Positions 14,523-23,384 of a stretch of DNA of 25,047 nt are shown here, piece after piece. Source of the DNA: DASQDT01 sp036380435 (GTDB taxonomy: Bacteria; Acidobacteriota; Blastocatellia; Pyrinomonadales; Pyrinomonadaceae). How positions within the stretch are numbered: the first letter of the stretch is position 1; each line of letters opens with the position of its first letter. Location of the stretch: the NCBI GenBank assembly GCA_036380435.1, contig DASVES010000505.1:1-25047 (forward strand), read 5' to 3'. The position numbers and the translations under genes were made by a program. Below the pieces are notes generated by a model that saw only the letters and a list, made by a program, of their open reading frames with translations, was not told the DNA's origin and ran no database searches.

Positions 14523-16166
14523 GTGCTTGAAATGCCTGTAGACGAGACTGACGAACTCACACTGAGCGACGAACGCACGGGCGCGATTGCCTTCAGCCGC
14601 GGCGCGCGGGTCGCGTTGGTGCTTGTCGTCTGTCTGTACGTCGCGGCGCGCGTGTGGCGGCTGACGGATTCGTGTCTGTGGTTCGACGAAATCTTCGGCG
14701 TCCACGCGGCGCGGCACTCGTGGGGCCGCCTCCTCGGCTTCGCGGCGGCCGACCTCATCCACCCGCCGCTCTTCTACGCGCTGCTGAAACTGTGGATCAA
14801 TGTGGGCGGCGAGTCGCTGCCGTGGCTGAGGCTGCTTAGCGTCCTCCTCTCAATCGCGTCGGTCGCGCCCCTCGTGCTTCTCTGCCGCGAGCTGCGGCTC
14901 GGCGCGTGGGAGACGAACCTCGCGCTCGCGCTCGCGGCCGTGAACGGCTATCTCATCAAGTACGCGCAGGAGGTGAGGATGTACAGCCTGCTGCTGCTCC
15001 TCACGCTCTGCTCGCTGTGGCTGCTCGCGCGCTTCTTCAACGCTTCGGACGAACGCCGCTCGCGTCAGACTTTAGTCGCGCTCGCCGCCGGCAACCTCCT
15101 GCTCGTCTACACGCACTACTACGGCTGGCTCGTCGTCGCGTCGGAGGCGGCGCTGCTCCTGCTGCTTCGGCGCGGGCGAAAGCGCGCGAGGCTGGCGCCG
15201 TTTCTGTTGACGGTCGCGCTGGCGGCCGTCGCCTATCTCCCGTGGGTCTACGCGCTGTCGCAGCAGCGCGGCGAGCAGGGCCGCGCTCTGGCGCAGAACA
15301 TCGGGTGGGTCGAGCGGCCCGCCCCCACTGATGTCTTGCAGTTCCTCGCGCTGCTCCATGAGCCTTTCTACTTCCGACGAAGCTCGGCCGACCCGGTCTA
15401 CACGAAGCTCACGGCGCCGGCGGGATTGCTGTTGTTCGGCGTGCCCATCCTGCTTTTGCTGTGGCGCACGGCGAAGCGCGCGCGCGCCGGGGACGGGGCG
15501 CGCCGGGGCGCTCTGTGTTGGCTGCTTGTCTTCTCCTTTCTGCCGCTCCTGCTCGCGTTCGCCCTGAGTTGGGCGCTGCCGCACTCGATCTGGGGCACGC
15601 GCCACCTGATCGTCGTCGCCGCGCCCTATCTCGTCATGGCCGCCGCAGCGGTCGTGCGACTGCGCCCCGAGTGGGCGCGCGCCGCGGTGCTCGTCGTGCT
15701 GGGCTGCTGGGTCTTCTGGGGCGCGCTCGGCGCGCTCGTGCGGCGCGAGGCCGCGCCCGTCTGGTGCGCGTGGGAGGGTCACGCGGCGCGAATGAGGAGG
15801 GCCGAGACAGCGGCGCCCGCGGGCGTCGTGAGCGTCTACGCTTTCGAAGACCTCGTCGCCTATCATCTCTGGTTCGCACTTGAAGGAGCCGGCGACGGGC
15901 GCTTCCGCGTCTCGGTCGTCAAGGGCGTGCCCGGTCTTGCGGAAGACCCGGCCTACTTTCTGCCGCGCGCCTTCGACGGCGTCGGCGTGGGCGACGCCTC
16001 GGCCCTCGAAGGCGCGCGCATCTGGGTGGCCTTCCGCGCCGCGGCGTGGGACGAGACACGAGCGCCGCTGAAGACTGTTTTGGAAAGAGGCTACCGCGTT
16101 GAAGAGGTTTACGAGACGAGCGCGCAGGGACAGCGAGCCTTCATGGTCTCGTTGAGGAAGGATTGA
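14523..16166 (+). CDS. GT-C glycosyltransferase, family 39 (ArnT/PMT)-like
   Basis: A 547-residue polytopic membrane protein with about 10-12 helices. The first external loop carries the catalytic Asp-Glu pair in WFDEIFG (Asp55, Glu56), and HPPLFY (80-85) follows, both typical of ArnT-like and PMT family 39 enzymes that use polyprenyl-phosphate sugars. The C-terminal region (after about 420) is soluble. The start is GTG at 14523, or ATG at 14532; neither has a good Shine-Dalgarno. It begins 27 bases after the permease stop, suggesting co-transcription. Its 3' end is followed by the perfect palindrome G. The acceptor (lipid, protein or polysaccharide) is unknown. Confidence 0.85.
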   Translation: MLEMPVDETDELTLSDERTGAIAFSRGARVALVLVVCLYVAARVWRLTDSCLWFDEIFGVHAARHSWGRLLGFAAADLIHPPLFYALLKLWINVGGESLPWLRLLSVLLSIASVAPLVLLCRELRLGAWETNLALALAAVNGYLIKYAQEVRMYSLLLLLTLCSLWLLARFFNASDERRSRQTLVALAAGNLLLVYTHYYGWLVVASEAALLLLLRRGRKRARLAPFLLTVALAAVAYLPWVYALSQQRGEQGRALAQNIGWVERPAPTDVLQFLALLHEPFYFRRSSADPVYTKLTAPAGLLLFGVPILLLLWRTAKRARAGDGARRGALCWLLVFSFLPLLLAFALSWALPHSIWGTRHLIVVAAPYLVMAAAAVVRLRPEWARAAVLVVLGCWVFWGALGALVRREAAPVWCAWEGHAARMRRAETAAPAGVVSVYAFEDLVAYHLWFALEGAGDGRFRVSVVKGVPGLAEDPAYFLPRAFDGVGVGDASALEGARIWVAFRAAAWDETRAPLKTVLERGYRVEEVYETSAQGQRAFMVSLRKD

Positions 16167-16175
16167 CTGGCGCGC

Positions 16176-16267
16176 ACAGTACCGCGAGCGGTAGCGAGCG
16201 GGTCTGACGCACGCGAGACGAGTCACTCATCGCAGGCACACCCGCTCGCTACCGCTCGCGGTACTGT
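16176..16267. repeat. Perfect 28-bp inverted repeat with 36-base loop
   Basis: Positions 16176-16203 and 16240-16267 are exact reverse complements. The arm contains GCGAGCGGTA and GCGAGCGGGT, two 10-base near-copies, so this member has a period of 10 rather than 7. It starts 10 bases after the glycosyltransferase stop codon and ends 39 bases before the next gene. It has no long T-tract. Confidence 0.92.
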
Positions 16268-16305
16268 TGTCATGCTCTCATTGAAATCAATCCTGTTGGA
16301 GCGCA

Positions 16306-16938
16306 ATGGATTCCGAGAAACGTAAACATCTAATCTTGCTCGGCGTCGGCCTCGCCGCCCTCGCCGCCTCGGCCGTCAGGCCGTTCGACTGGCTGACGTG
16401 GGTGCTCGAAGTAGCGCCCGCCATCCTCGGCCTCGCGATCATCCTCTTCGTCTACCGGCGCTTCAGGCTCACCACCTTCGCCTACGTCTGCGTCCTCATC
16501 CACGCGCTCATCCTCTTCCTCGGCGCGCACTACTCTTACGCGAAGGCGCCCCCCGGCTTCTGGGTGCAAGACCTCTTCGACCTCTCCCGCAACCACTACG
16601 ACCGCCTCGGCCACTTCGCGCAAGGGTTCTTCCCCGCCATCTACACCCGCGAAATCTTCCTCCGCCTCCGCGTCGTCAAGCGGGGCTGGCTCTTCTTCAT
16701 CGTGACGGCCGTGTGCCTCGGGATCAGCGCCTTCTACGAGTTTACGGAGTGGTGGGCGGCGCTCGCGGGCGGCGACTCGGCCGAGGCGTTCCTCGGCACG
16801 CAGGGCGATCAGTGGGACACGCAGTGGGACATGTTTCTCTGCGCCGTCGGCGCCGTCCTCTCGCAACTCCTCCTCGGACGCGTCCACGACCGCGCCGTCG
16901 CCCACATGAGCGCTGTCAACGCCCCGGAAGAGCGGTGA
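16306..16938 (+). CDS. DUF2238 (YjdF-like) inner-membrane protein
   Basis: A 210-residue integral membrane protein with about five hydrophobic helices. The DUF2238 fingerprint is clear: HYSYAKAPPGFW, NHYDRLGHFAQGF, SAFYEFTEWW and QGDQWDTQWDMF, conserved as in E. coli YjdF. The family has no assigned reaction; its charged and aromatic loop residues suggest a buried active or binding site. The ATG at 16306 has TGGAG upstream at proper distance. It may share a transcript with the glycosyltransferase, separated by hairpin G. Confidence 0.92.
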   Translation: MDSEKRKHLILLGVGLAALAASAVRPFDWLTWVLEVAPAILGLAIILFVYRRFRLTTFAYVCVLIHALILFLGAHYSYAKAPPGFWVQDLFDLSRNHYDRLGHFAQGFFPAIYTREIFLRLRVVKRGWLFFIVTAVCLGISAFYEFTEWWAALAGGDSAEAFLGTQGDQWDTQWDMFLCAVGAVLSQLLLGRVHDRAVAHMSAVNAPEER

Positions 16939-16966
16939 CTCTCGAAACGCGCGTCCCCACGTCGCC

Positions 16967-17017
16967 GCCGGCTCGTCCGACGAAAACCCGCGCGCGGCTT
17001 ACTCGGTCGGAGCCGGC
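16967..17017. repeat. Imperfect stem-loop after the DUF2238 gene
   Basis: GCCGGCT (16967-16973) pairs with AGCCGGC (17011-17017), and CCGA (16977-16980) with TCGG (17007-17010), around a 26-base loop. It starts 28 bases after the stop codon. There is no T-tract; a terminator role is possible but weakly supported. It is not built of heptamer words. Confidence 0.35.
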
Positions 17018-17034
17018 CGTCCGTCTGGTTGTAG

Positions 17035-17064
17035 TTGGGCACGCCGCCACCTTCGACTTATGAT
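17035..17064 (+). promoter_or_regulatory. Candidate sigma-70-type promoter
   Basis: TTGGGC (17035-17040) and TATGAT (17059-17064) are separated by 18 bases, 34 bases before the ATG at 17098. The -10 matches consensus at five of six positions; the -35 is weak. Confidence 0.4.
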
Positions 17065-17097
17065 AGATTGGGCAAAATTGGGGGGAGGAGAAAGATT

Positions 17098-17538
17098 ATG
17101 GAGAGTGCGGATAGAGTGCGTGCTAATACTTCTGAAGAAGTTAACTGCCGGATCGACCGCGAGCTAGACACCCGCGTGCGGGAGTACGCCCACAGAAGCC
17201 CTGACGACATCACCCGCCGCATCAGCGAACTTGACCGCGAGTGGGACATGGAGCGGCTGCTCGAAACCAACGCCTCGACAGTCGCTTTCACCGGACTCGT
17301 GCTCGGAGTGACACACAGTAAGAAGTGGCTGATCGTGCCGGGCATAGTTTTACCGTTCCTGTTTCAACATGCCGTGCAGGGTTGGTGTCCGCCCGTCCCC
17401 ATCCTGCGCCGGCTCGGTGTCCGCACCCGCGAAGAGAGAGACCGAGAAAAATATGCGCTGAAAGTCTTGCGCGGCGATTTCGATAATGCCGACTCACTGC
17501 CGCGTGCGGAAGCGGCGTTACAATCAGTGAAAGCTTAA
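17098..17538 (+). CDS. Small membrane protein, DUF2892/YgaP-tail-like
   Basis: A 146-residue protein. A charged helical N-terminus (about 1-58, many Arg/Glu) precedes two hydrophobic segments, TVAFTGLVLGVTHS and WLIVPGIVLPFLFQHAVQG (about 62-98). A C-P-P-V-P-[IL]-L-R-R-L-G motif follows, seen in DUF2892-type proteins where two helices dimerise in the inner membrane. The tail is charged (KYALKVLRGDF). An in-frame GTG upstream exists, but the ATG at 17098 follows a very strong GGGGGAGGAGAAAG, so it is chosen. Base composition seems more A/T-rich than its neighbours, hinting at a different origin. The role is unknown. Confidence 0.78.
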   Translation: MESADRVRANTSEEVNCRIDRELDTRVREYAHRSPDDITRRISELDREWDMERLLETNASTVAFTGLVLGVTHSKKWLIVPGIVLPFLFQHAVQGWCPPVPILRRLGVRTREERDREKYALKVLRGDFDNADSLPRAEAALQSVKA

Positions 17539-17566
17539 GGGCGTCGGCGAGTAGGATGAGAGGAGG

Positions 17567-18691
17567 ATGACGGCGGTGCATGTCCGAGCACTTAGTACAG
17601 ACGAAGAGCTGCGGCGTTATGTTGACTTCGGTCAGGAAGTCTATCGCCAGAACCCCAACTGGGTGCCGCCTGACGCCCATCATCTGACGGAACTGCTGAG
17701 CGGCCGGAGCGCCTTCGGCGCGCAGTCACAGGTGCAAGCCTTCTGGGTCGAAGAGGGCGAGCGCGTGTTGGCCGTGGTCACGGCCATCAGGGATGAAGTG
17801 TATACCCGGCACTGGAACGAACAGACGGGGCACCTCCTGTTTTTCGAGGCCCTGCCCCGTTGCGACGAGGCGGTCGAGTCGCTCTTCCGAGCGGCGGGTG
17901 ATTGGCTGCGGGAGCGCGGCTGCCGGGCGGCGCGTCTGTCTTTTCTGGCGGGCTGGCAGATGCCCCTGACCATCGACGCCTACGACGACGTGCCGACCAT
18001 CTTCCACACCTACAATCCTGCCTACTATCACAGCTACATCAAGAACGCCGGCTTCAGAACCGAATACGGCGTGGTGCAATATCAAATCCAGTTCACCCCC
18101 GAACTGGCTGGGCGCTACCGCGAGATGATCGAGCGCGTCACGAACTCGGGCGTCTCCCTCCGGTCGTGGGACTTCGACCGCCCGGAAGAGGAGAACCAGA
18201 CCTTCACGGACATCGCCAATGAGACCTTCCGGGCACACTGGGGCTTCAACCCGATGCCGGCATCCGCCCTACGTGGGCTGACGGTCGAGTTGAAGGATTT
18301 TTTAGTCGCCGACTTCATCGTGTTTGCCGAGGCTGAGGGACAGACCATCGGCGCCGTCTACTCGCTGCCGGACTTGAATCAGGCGTTCCACCGGATGAGA
18401 GGCAAGGCAATCGAAGAAAACCTCCCCGAGCTTCAGCAGCGCCTTCAGGACATAGATCACGGGGTGCTTCTGATCATCGGGGTGAAGGAGAGTCACCGTG
18501 GGCGCGGCGTCAATCTGGCGCTGGCCGCAAAAAGTTACCTCGCGATGATCGAACGCGGCTACAAGACCGGCAGCTACACCGTCGTGCTCGACGACAACTG
18601 GCCCTCCCGTCGCACGGCCGAAAAACTGGGCGCCCGCGTCACCAGAAATTTCAACATCTACCGCAAAGAGTTAACGCGGCCGTCCGCGTGA
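17567..18691 (+). CDS. GNAT-family N-acetyltransferase
   Basis: A 374-residue protein, about twice a single GNAT domain. The C-terminal half has acetyl-CoA motif A, IIGVKESHRGRGVNLALAAK (about 303-322), and the terminal VVLDDNWPSRRTAEKLGA segment (motif B). The N-terminal half (about 1-170) keeps a GNAT-like layout (VYRQNPNWVPPD, HLLFFE) but lacks a clear RxxGxG/A, so it may be a degenerate second domain. The substrate is unknown. AGGAGG touches the ATG at 17567 with no spacer, so the GTG nine bases on (17576, reading MHVRALS) may be the true start. It follows the membrane-protein gene by 28 bases. Confidence 0.85.
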   Translation: MTAVHVRALSTDEELRRYVDFGQEVYRQNPNWVPPDAHHLTELLSGRSAFGAQSQVQAFWVEEGERVLAVVTAIRDEVYTRHWNEQTGHLLFFEALPRCDEAVESLFRAAGDWLRERGCRAARLSFLAGWQMPLTIDAYDDVPTIFHTYNPAYYHSYIKNAGFRTEYGVVQYQIQFTPELAGRYREMIERVTNSGVSLRSWDFDRPEEENQTFTDIANETFRAHWGFNPMPASALRGLTVELKDFLVADFIVFAEAEGQTIGAVYSLPDLNQAFHRMRGKAIEENLPELQQRLQDIDHGVLLIIGVKESHRGRGVNLALAAKSYLAMIERGYKTGSYTVVLDDNWPSRRTAEKLGARVTRNFNIYRKELTRPSA

Positions 18692-18833
18692 GAGACGTTT
18701 GCCAACGCGAGCCTGACACTTGCCTTTCATCATCATTAGCTGGCTCAATCCGAGTCGCTCATCTTTGGGCGGTGGGTTACAAATGCGGGCGCGAGATGTC
18801 TTACGTTAGTCAAAGAAAAAGGAGATAAGCACA

Positions 18834-19043
18834 ATGGCGGATCAGAAAGACAAGGCGCAGGAGAAAAAGCGGCAGGAAGAATCTGCCGGCAGTGAGCAGA
18901 ACGATGAACAAGCGAGCGGCCACGGCAGTGGCGGTGGCAACATGGGCGCGGGAAAGTCTGGCAAGGAAGGCATGGGCAGCGAAAAGCCGAGCGATGATGA
19001 GAGGATGGGCAGCCACAAGCCCGGCGGCTCCGGTTCACAGTAA
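18834..19043 (+). CDS. Small, highly hydrophilic, probably disordered protein
   Basis: A 69-residue product composed almost only of Lys, Glu, Gln, Asp, Gly, Ser and His, with no hydrophobic core. The first third is charged (QKDKAQEKKRQEE). The remainder is Gly/Ser-rich with loosely repeated GS-KP and MGS elements (GMGSEKPSDDERMGSHKPGG). AAAGGAG lies about 12 bases before the ATG, which makes translation believable. The composition recalls stress or desiccation hydrophilins and KGG-type proteins, but no signature is matched. The 142 bases upstream contain no other gene. Function is unknown. Confidence 0.7.
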   Translation: MADQKDKAQEKKRQEESAGSEQNDEQASGHGSGGGNMGAGKSGKEGMGSEKPSDDERMGSHKPGGSGSQ

Positions 19044-19127
19044 TAAATTCAAACGTGCGTGTTTACGGAATGCTCGCGAGCGAGTGGCGAGATAAAGACA
19101 GATCGTCGCGGCGGCCCAATTCAGGAG

Positions 19128-20084
19128 TTATGCCCTGCGGTAGACTTCGCGCCCGTCGCTCGTGAGTTCGACTTCCACCTTGCGGTCGGTGTGGGCGAGG
19201 TCGAGGTGGGCGACCGACTCGGAGACGGAGAGGAAGCGGTGTACGTCGTCCGTGTCGGGGAAGAGGCCGCGGGCGACCTCCCACCCGGTCGCGCCCTCCT
19301 TCGGGATGAGCTTCATCACGTCCGACTGTCGCTCGCGCACGGCGCGCAGGTAGCGGTTGAAGAGTTCTTCGTAGTCGTGGACCGGCTCGCCGTGGCCGCC
19401 GAGGACGAGTGTGGGGTGGAGGGCGCGCAGGCGCGACAGACTCACCAGATACTCTTCGAGCGAGCGGAAGCGCCGGCCGGGGTCGATGGGGTCGGGCGAG
19501 AGGATGGGGTTCGGCGTGATGCGCTTGAGCACACAGTCGCCGGCGATGATGGTGCGGTCGGCCTCGCGGAAGAAGGAGCAGGAGCCGGGCGTGTGGCCGG
19601 GCGTGTGGACGACGCGCAGCGAGCCGTTGGCAAACTCCAAATCCTCTTCGTCGTACAACTCCGAGTGCTCGTCGTCTTCGAGCGCGTCGGCGAGCTGGCG
19701 CACCTGCTCGTAGACGCGGCGCATCCCCTCGATCTCGTCTTCGGGGACGCCGGCGCGCACCAGAAGCGCCCGGTGCTCCTCGTACTCAAGCCTGCCGATG
19801 CGGTGCCCCGTCTCCCAGCCGTGTACCAGAACCTCGGCGTCCTTCGCCTCGTCGCGCAAACTCTTCGCCAGCCCGCAGTGATCCTCGTGCGCGTGCGTCA
19901 GCACGATGCGCCGGATGTCCGACGGGCGGACGCGCTCGCGCCGCAAGCCGTCCTTTAAGGCTTCGAGCGCCTCCTTGGTCTTCGGCCCCGTGTCGATGAG
20001 CGTCAGCGGCTCGGCGACCACGAGGTAGCAGTTGACCGGCCCGACGTAGAAGGGCGTGGGGACGACGATGGGAACAATTCTCAT
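19128..20084 (-). CDS. MBL-fold metallo-hydrolase (glyoxalase II / LACTB2-like)
   Basis: A 318-residue cytosolic hydrolase. The zinc-binding signature is THAHEDHCG (His64, His66, Asp68, His69), with later metal ligands His164 in HTPGHTPGS, Asp183 in IIAGD and His231 in LGGHGEP. The C-terminal 80 residues are helical (winged-helix-like), as in LACTB2-type members acting on thioesters or RNA. It lies last in the fadN-fadA-fadE series, 108 bases behind fadE, so a thioester or acyl-CoA-related hydrolysis role is plausible but inferred. The ATG at 20084 has no Shine-Dalgarno: repeat H abuts it (CTTTGCCTT before ATG). Confidence 0.9.
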   Translation of the reverse strand: MRIVPIVVPTPFYVGPVNCYLVVAEPLTLIDTGPKTKEALEALKDGLRRERVRPSDIRRIVLTHAHEDHCGLAKSLRDEAKDAEVLVHGWETGHRIGRLEYEEHRALLVRAGVPEDEIEGMRRVYEQVRQLADALEDDEHSELYDEEDLEFANGSLRVVHTPGHTPGSCSFFREADRTIIAGDCVLKRITPNPILSPDPIDPGRRFRSLEEYLVSLSRLRALHPTLVLGGHGEPVHDYEELFNRYLRAVRERQSDVMKLIPKEGATGWEVARGLFPDTDDVHRFLSVSESVAHLDLAHTDRKVEVELTSDGREVYRRA

Positions 20085-20086
20085 AA

Positions 20087-20188
20087 GGCAAAGGGCAAAG
20101 GGTAAAGGGGAAGGGGTAAAGGGTAAAGCGGAGCGGCGACGCTAAAGACGACCGTCTTCCTTTACCCTTTACCCCTTCCCCCTTTCCC
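20087..20188. repeat. Heptamer-word inverted repeat H (word GGGTAAA/GGGGAAG)
   Basis: The left arm reads GGGCAAA, GGGTAAA, GGGGAAG, GGGTAAA, GGGTAAA. The reverse complement of the right arm (20160-20188) reads GGGAAAG, GGGGAAG, GGGTAAA, GGGTAAA. The loop carries AAAGACGACCGTCTT, itself a small stem. It fills the fadE to MBL gap from 5 bases after the fadE stop to 3 bases before the MBL start codon. Confidence 0.88.
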
Positions 20189-20192
20189 GTCG

Positions 20193-21980
<1,788 letters not shown>

Positions 21981-22002
21981 AGTTTGCTCCTTTCAGTCGC
22001 AA

Positions 22003-22124
22003 GTAAATCGTGAATCGTAAATCGTAAATAGTTCGTCTTTCGTTAACCGTGAATCTTTAAAGGGATGAGGCTTTGTGCGGGACGCCTCGACCATTCGATT
22101 CACGATTTACGATTCACGATTTAC
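22003..22124. repeat. Heptamer-word inverted repeat J (word GTAAATC/GTGAATC)
   Basis: The left arm reads GTAAATC, GTGAATC, GTAAATC, GTAAATA. The reverse complement of the right arm (22096-22124) reads GTAAATC, GTGAATC, GTAAATC, GTGAATC. The first 24 bp pair perfectly around a loop of about 64 bases holding TTCGTCTTTCG. The fadA stop codon TAA (22123-22121) is inside the first word. The words are the same as those of repeat C, in shifted phase. Confidence 0.9.
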
Positions 22125-23299
22125 AGTCTTTCAAATATTCCCGCGGCGCCCATGCCGCCGCCGACGCACATCGTGATCATGGCGTAGCGCCCCTCGCGGC
22201 GTTCGAGTTCGCGCAGGGCCGTGGCCGTCAGCTTCGCGCCGGTGCAGCCCAGAGGGTGACCGAGGGCGATGGCGCCGCCGTTGACGTTTACGCGCTCAGG
22301 GTCGAGGACGAGCGTGCGGATGACGGCGAGCGATTGCGCGGCGAAGGCTTCGTTGAGTTCGATCACGTCGATGTCTTCGAGACGCAGGCCGGCGAGCTTT
22401 AGAACTTTGGGGATGGCGTGGACGGGGCCGATGCCCATCTCCTCGGGCGGGCAGCCGGCCGTGGCGTAGGCGACGAAACGCGCCAGCGGTTTTAAGCTCA
22501 ACTGCCGCGCACGCTCGTCCGAGACGATGACGACGGCCGCCGCGCCGTCCGACATCTGCGACGCGTTGCCGGCGGTGATCGTGCCGCCGGTGTGAAACGC
22601 CGGCCGGAGTTTGGCGAGTCCTTCCTCCGAAGTGTCGCGCCGCACGCCCTCGTCTTTATCGAAGCTCACTTCGCGCGTGGTCTTCTTCCCCTTGTCGTTC
22701 AACTCCTCGAAGGTCACGCTGAGCGGCACGATCTCGTCGTCGAACTTGCCGGCGTCCTGCGCGGCCGCCGCGCGGCGGTGTGAGAGGGTCGCGAAGGCGT
22801 CCTGCTCTTCGCGCGAGACTTCGTACTTGCGTGCGACGTTCTCGGTGGCGAGGCCCATGTTGAGGTAGAAGTCCGGATAGTGTTCGACGAGGTGCGGGTT
22901 CGGGCGGATGATGTGGCCGCCCATTGGAATCAGAGACATCGTCTCCAGCCCGCCGGCGACGCAGACCTCGGCCGCTCCCGTCCTGATGCGGTCGGCCGCA
23001 ATCGCGATTGACTGGAGACCGGAGGAGCAGAAGCGGTTGATCGTCATCGCGCTCGTCTCGACGGGCAGCCCTGCGCGCACGGCGGCCGCGCGCGCGACGT
23101 TCATGCCCTGCTCGGCCTCCGGCATCGCGCAGCCCATCACCACGTCCTCGACCTCCGCCGCTTCAACGCCCCCGGCGCGCGCCAGTGCTTCTTTAATCAC
23201 CGCCGCGCCCATCTCGTCGGGCCGAGTGTTCCTGAGCGTCCCCTTCGGCGCCTTGCCCACGGCCGTTCGCACTGCGGAAACAATTACTGCGTCTCTCAT
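22121..23299 (-). CDS. fadA: Acetyl-CoA acyltransferase (3-ketoacyl-CoA thiolase)
   Basis: Cleaves 3-ketoacyl-CoA with CoA, releasing acetyl-CoA in the last beta-oxidation step. The 392-residue length is standard. The nucleophile Cys91 lies in INRFCSSGLQ, the catalytic His348 in ALGHPLGCTG, and the second Cys378 in MCVGGGMGAAGIFERL at the C-terminus. CGGAGTG lies before the ATG at 23299. The gene sits between fadN and fadE; the order fadN-fadA-fadE equals that of Bacillus subtilis. The final codons AGA CTG TAA merge into repeat J. Confidence 0.96.
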   Translation of the reverse strand: MRDAVIVSAVRTAVGKAPKGTLRNTRPDEMGAAVIKEALARAGGVEAAEVEDVVMGCAMPEAEQGMNVARAAAVRAGLPVETSAMTINRFCSSGLQSIAIAADRIRTGAAEVCVAGGLETMSLIPMGGHIIRPNPHLVEHYPDFYLNMGLATENVARKYEVSREEQDAFATLSHRRAAAAQDAGKFDDEIVPLSVTFEELNDKGKKTTREVSFDKDEGVRRDTSEEGLAKLRPAFHTGGTITAGNASQMSDGAAAVVIVSDERARQLSLKPLARFVAYATAGCPPEEMGIGPVHAIPKVLKLAGLRLEDIDVIELNEAFAAQSLAVIRTLVLDPERVNVNGGAIALGHPLGCTGAKLTATALRELERREGRYAMITMCVGGGMGAAGIFERL

Positions 23300-23314
23300 G
23301 GTTCACTCCGTACT

Positions 23315-23384
23315 GAGTTCAAAGTTCAAGGTTCAAAGTTCAAAGTCAAAGACTGGTTGTTCCTTTGAACTTTGAACTTTGAAC
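23315..23384. repeat. Heptamer-word inverted repeat K (word GTTCAAA)
   Basis: The left arm reads GTTCAAA, GTTCAAG, GTTCAAA, GTTCAAA, GTCAAAG. The reverse complement of the right arm (23362-23384) reads GTTCAAA three times, then GG. The loop holds GACTGGTTGTT. The right arm touches the fadN stop codon: TAG is followed directly by TTCAAAG, so the AG of the stop belongs to the word. Confidence 0.87.

Noticed and set aside
13731..14762. Minus-strand open frame of 343 codons
   Set aside because: Antisense to the permease and glycosyltransferase, Asp/Glu/Arg/His-rich shadow with no domain.
15072..16226. Minus-strand open frame of 384 codons
   Set aside because: Antisense to the family 39-like glycosyltransferase and charged low-complexity translation.
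19044..19127. CTCGCGAG palindrome in the gap between the 69-residue gene and the MBL gene
   Set aside because: Only 8 bases in G+C-rich DNA, expected by chance; not part of a longer stem.
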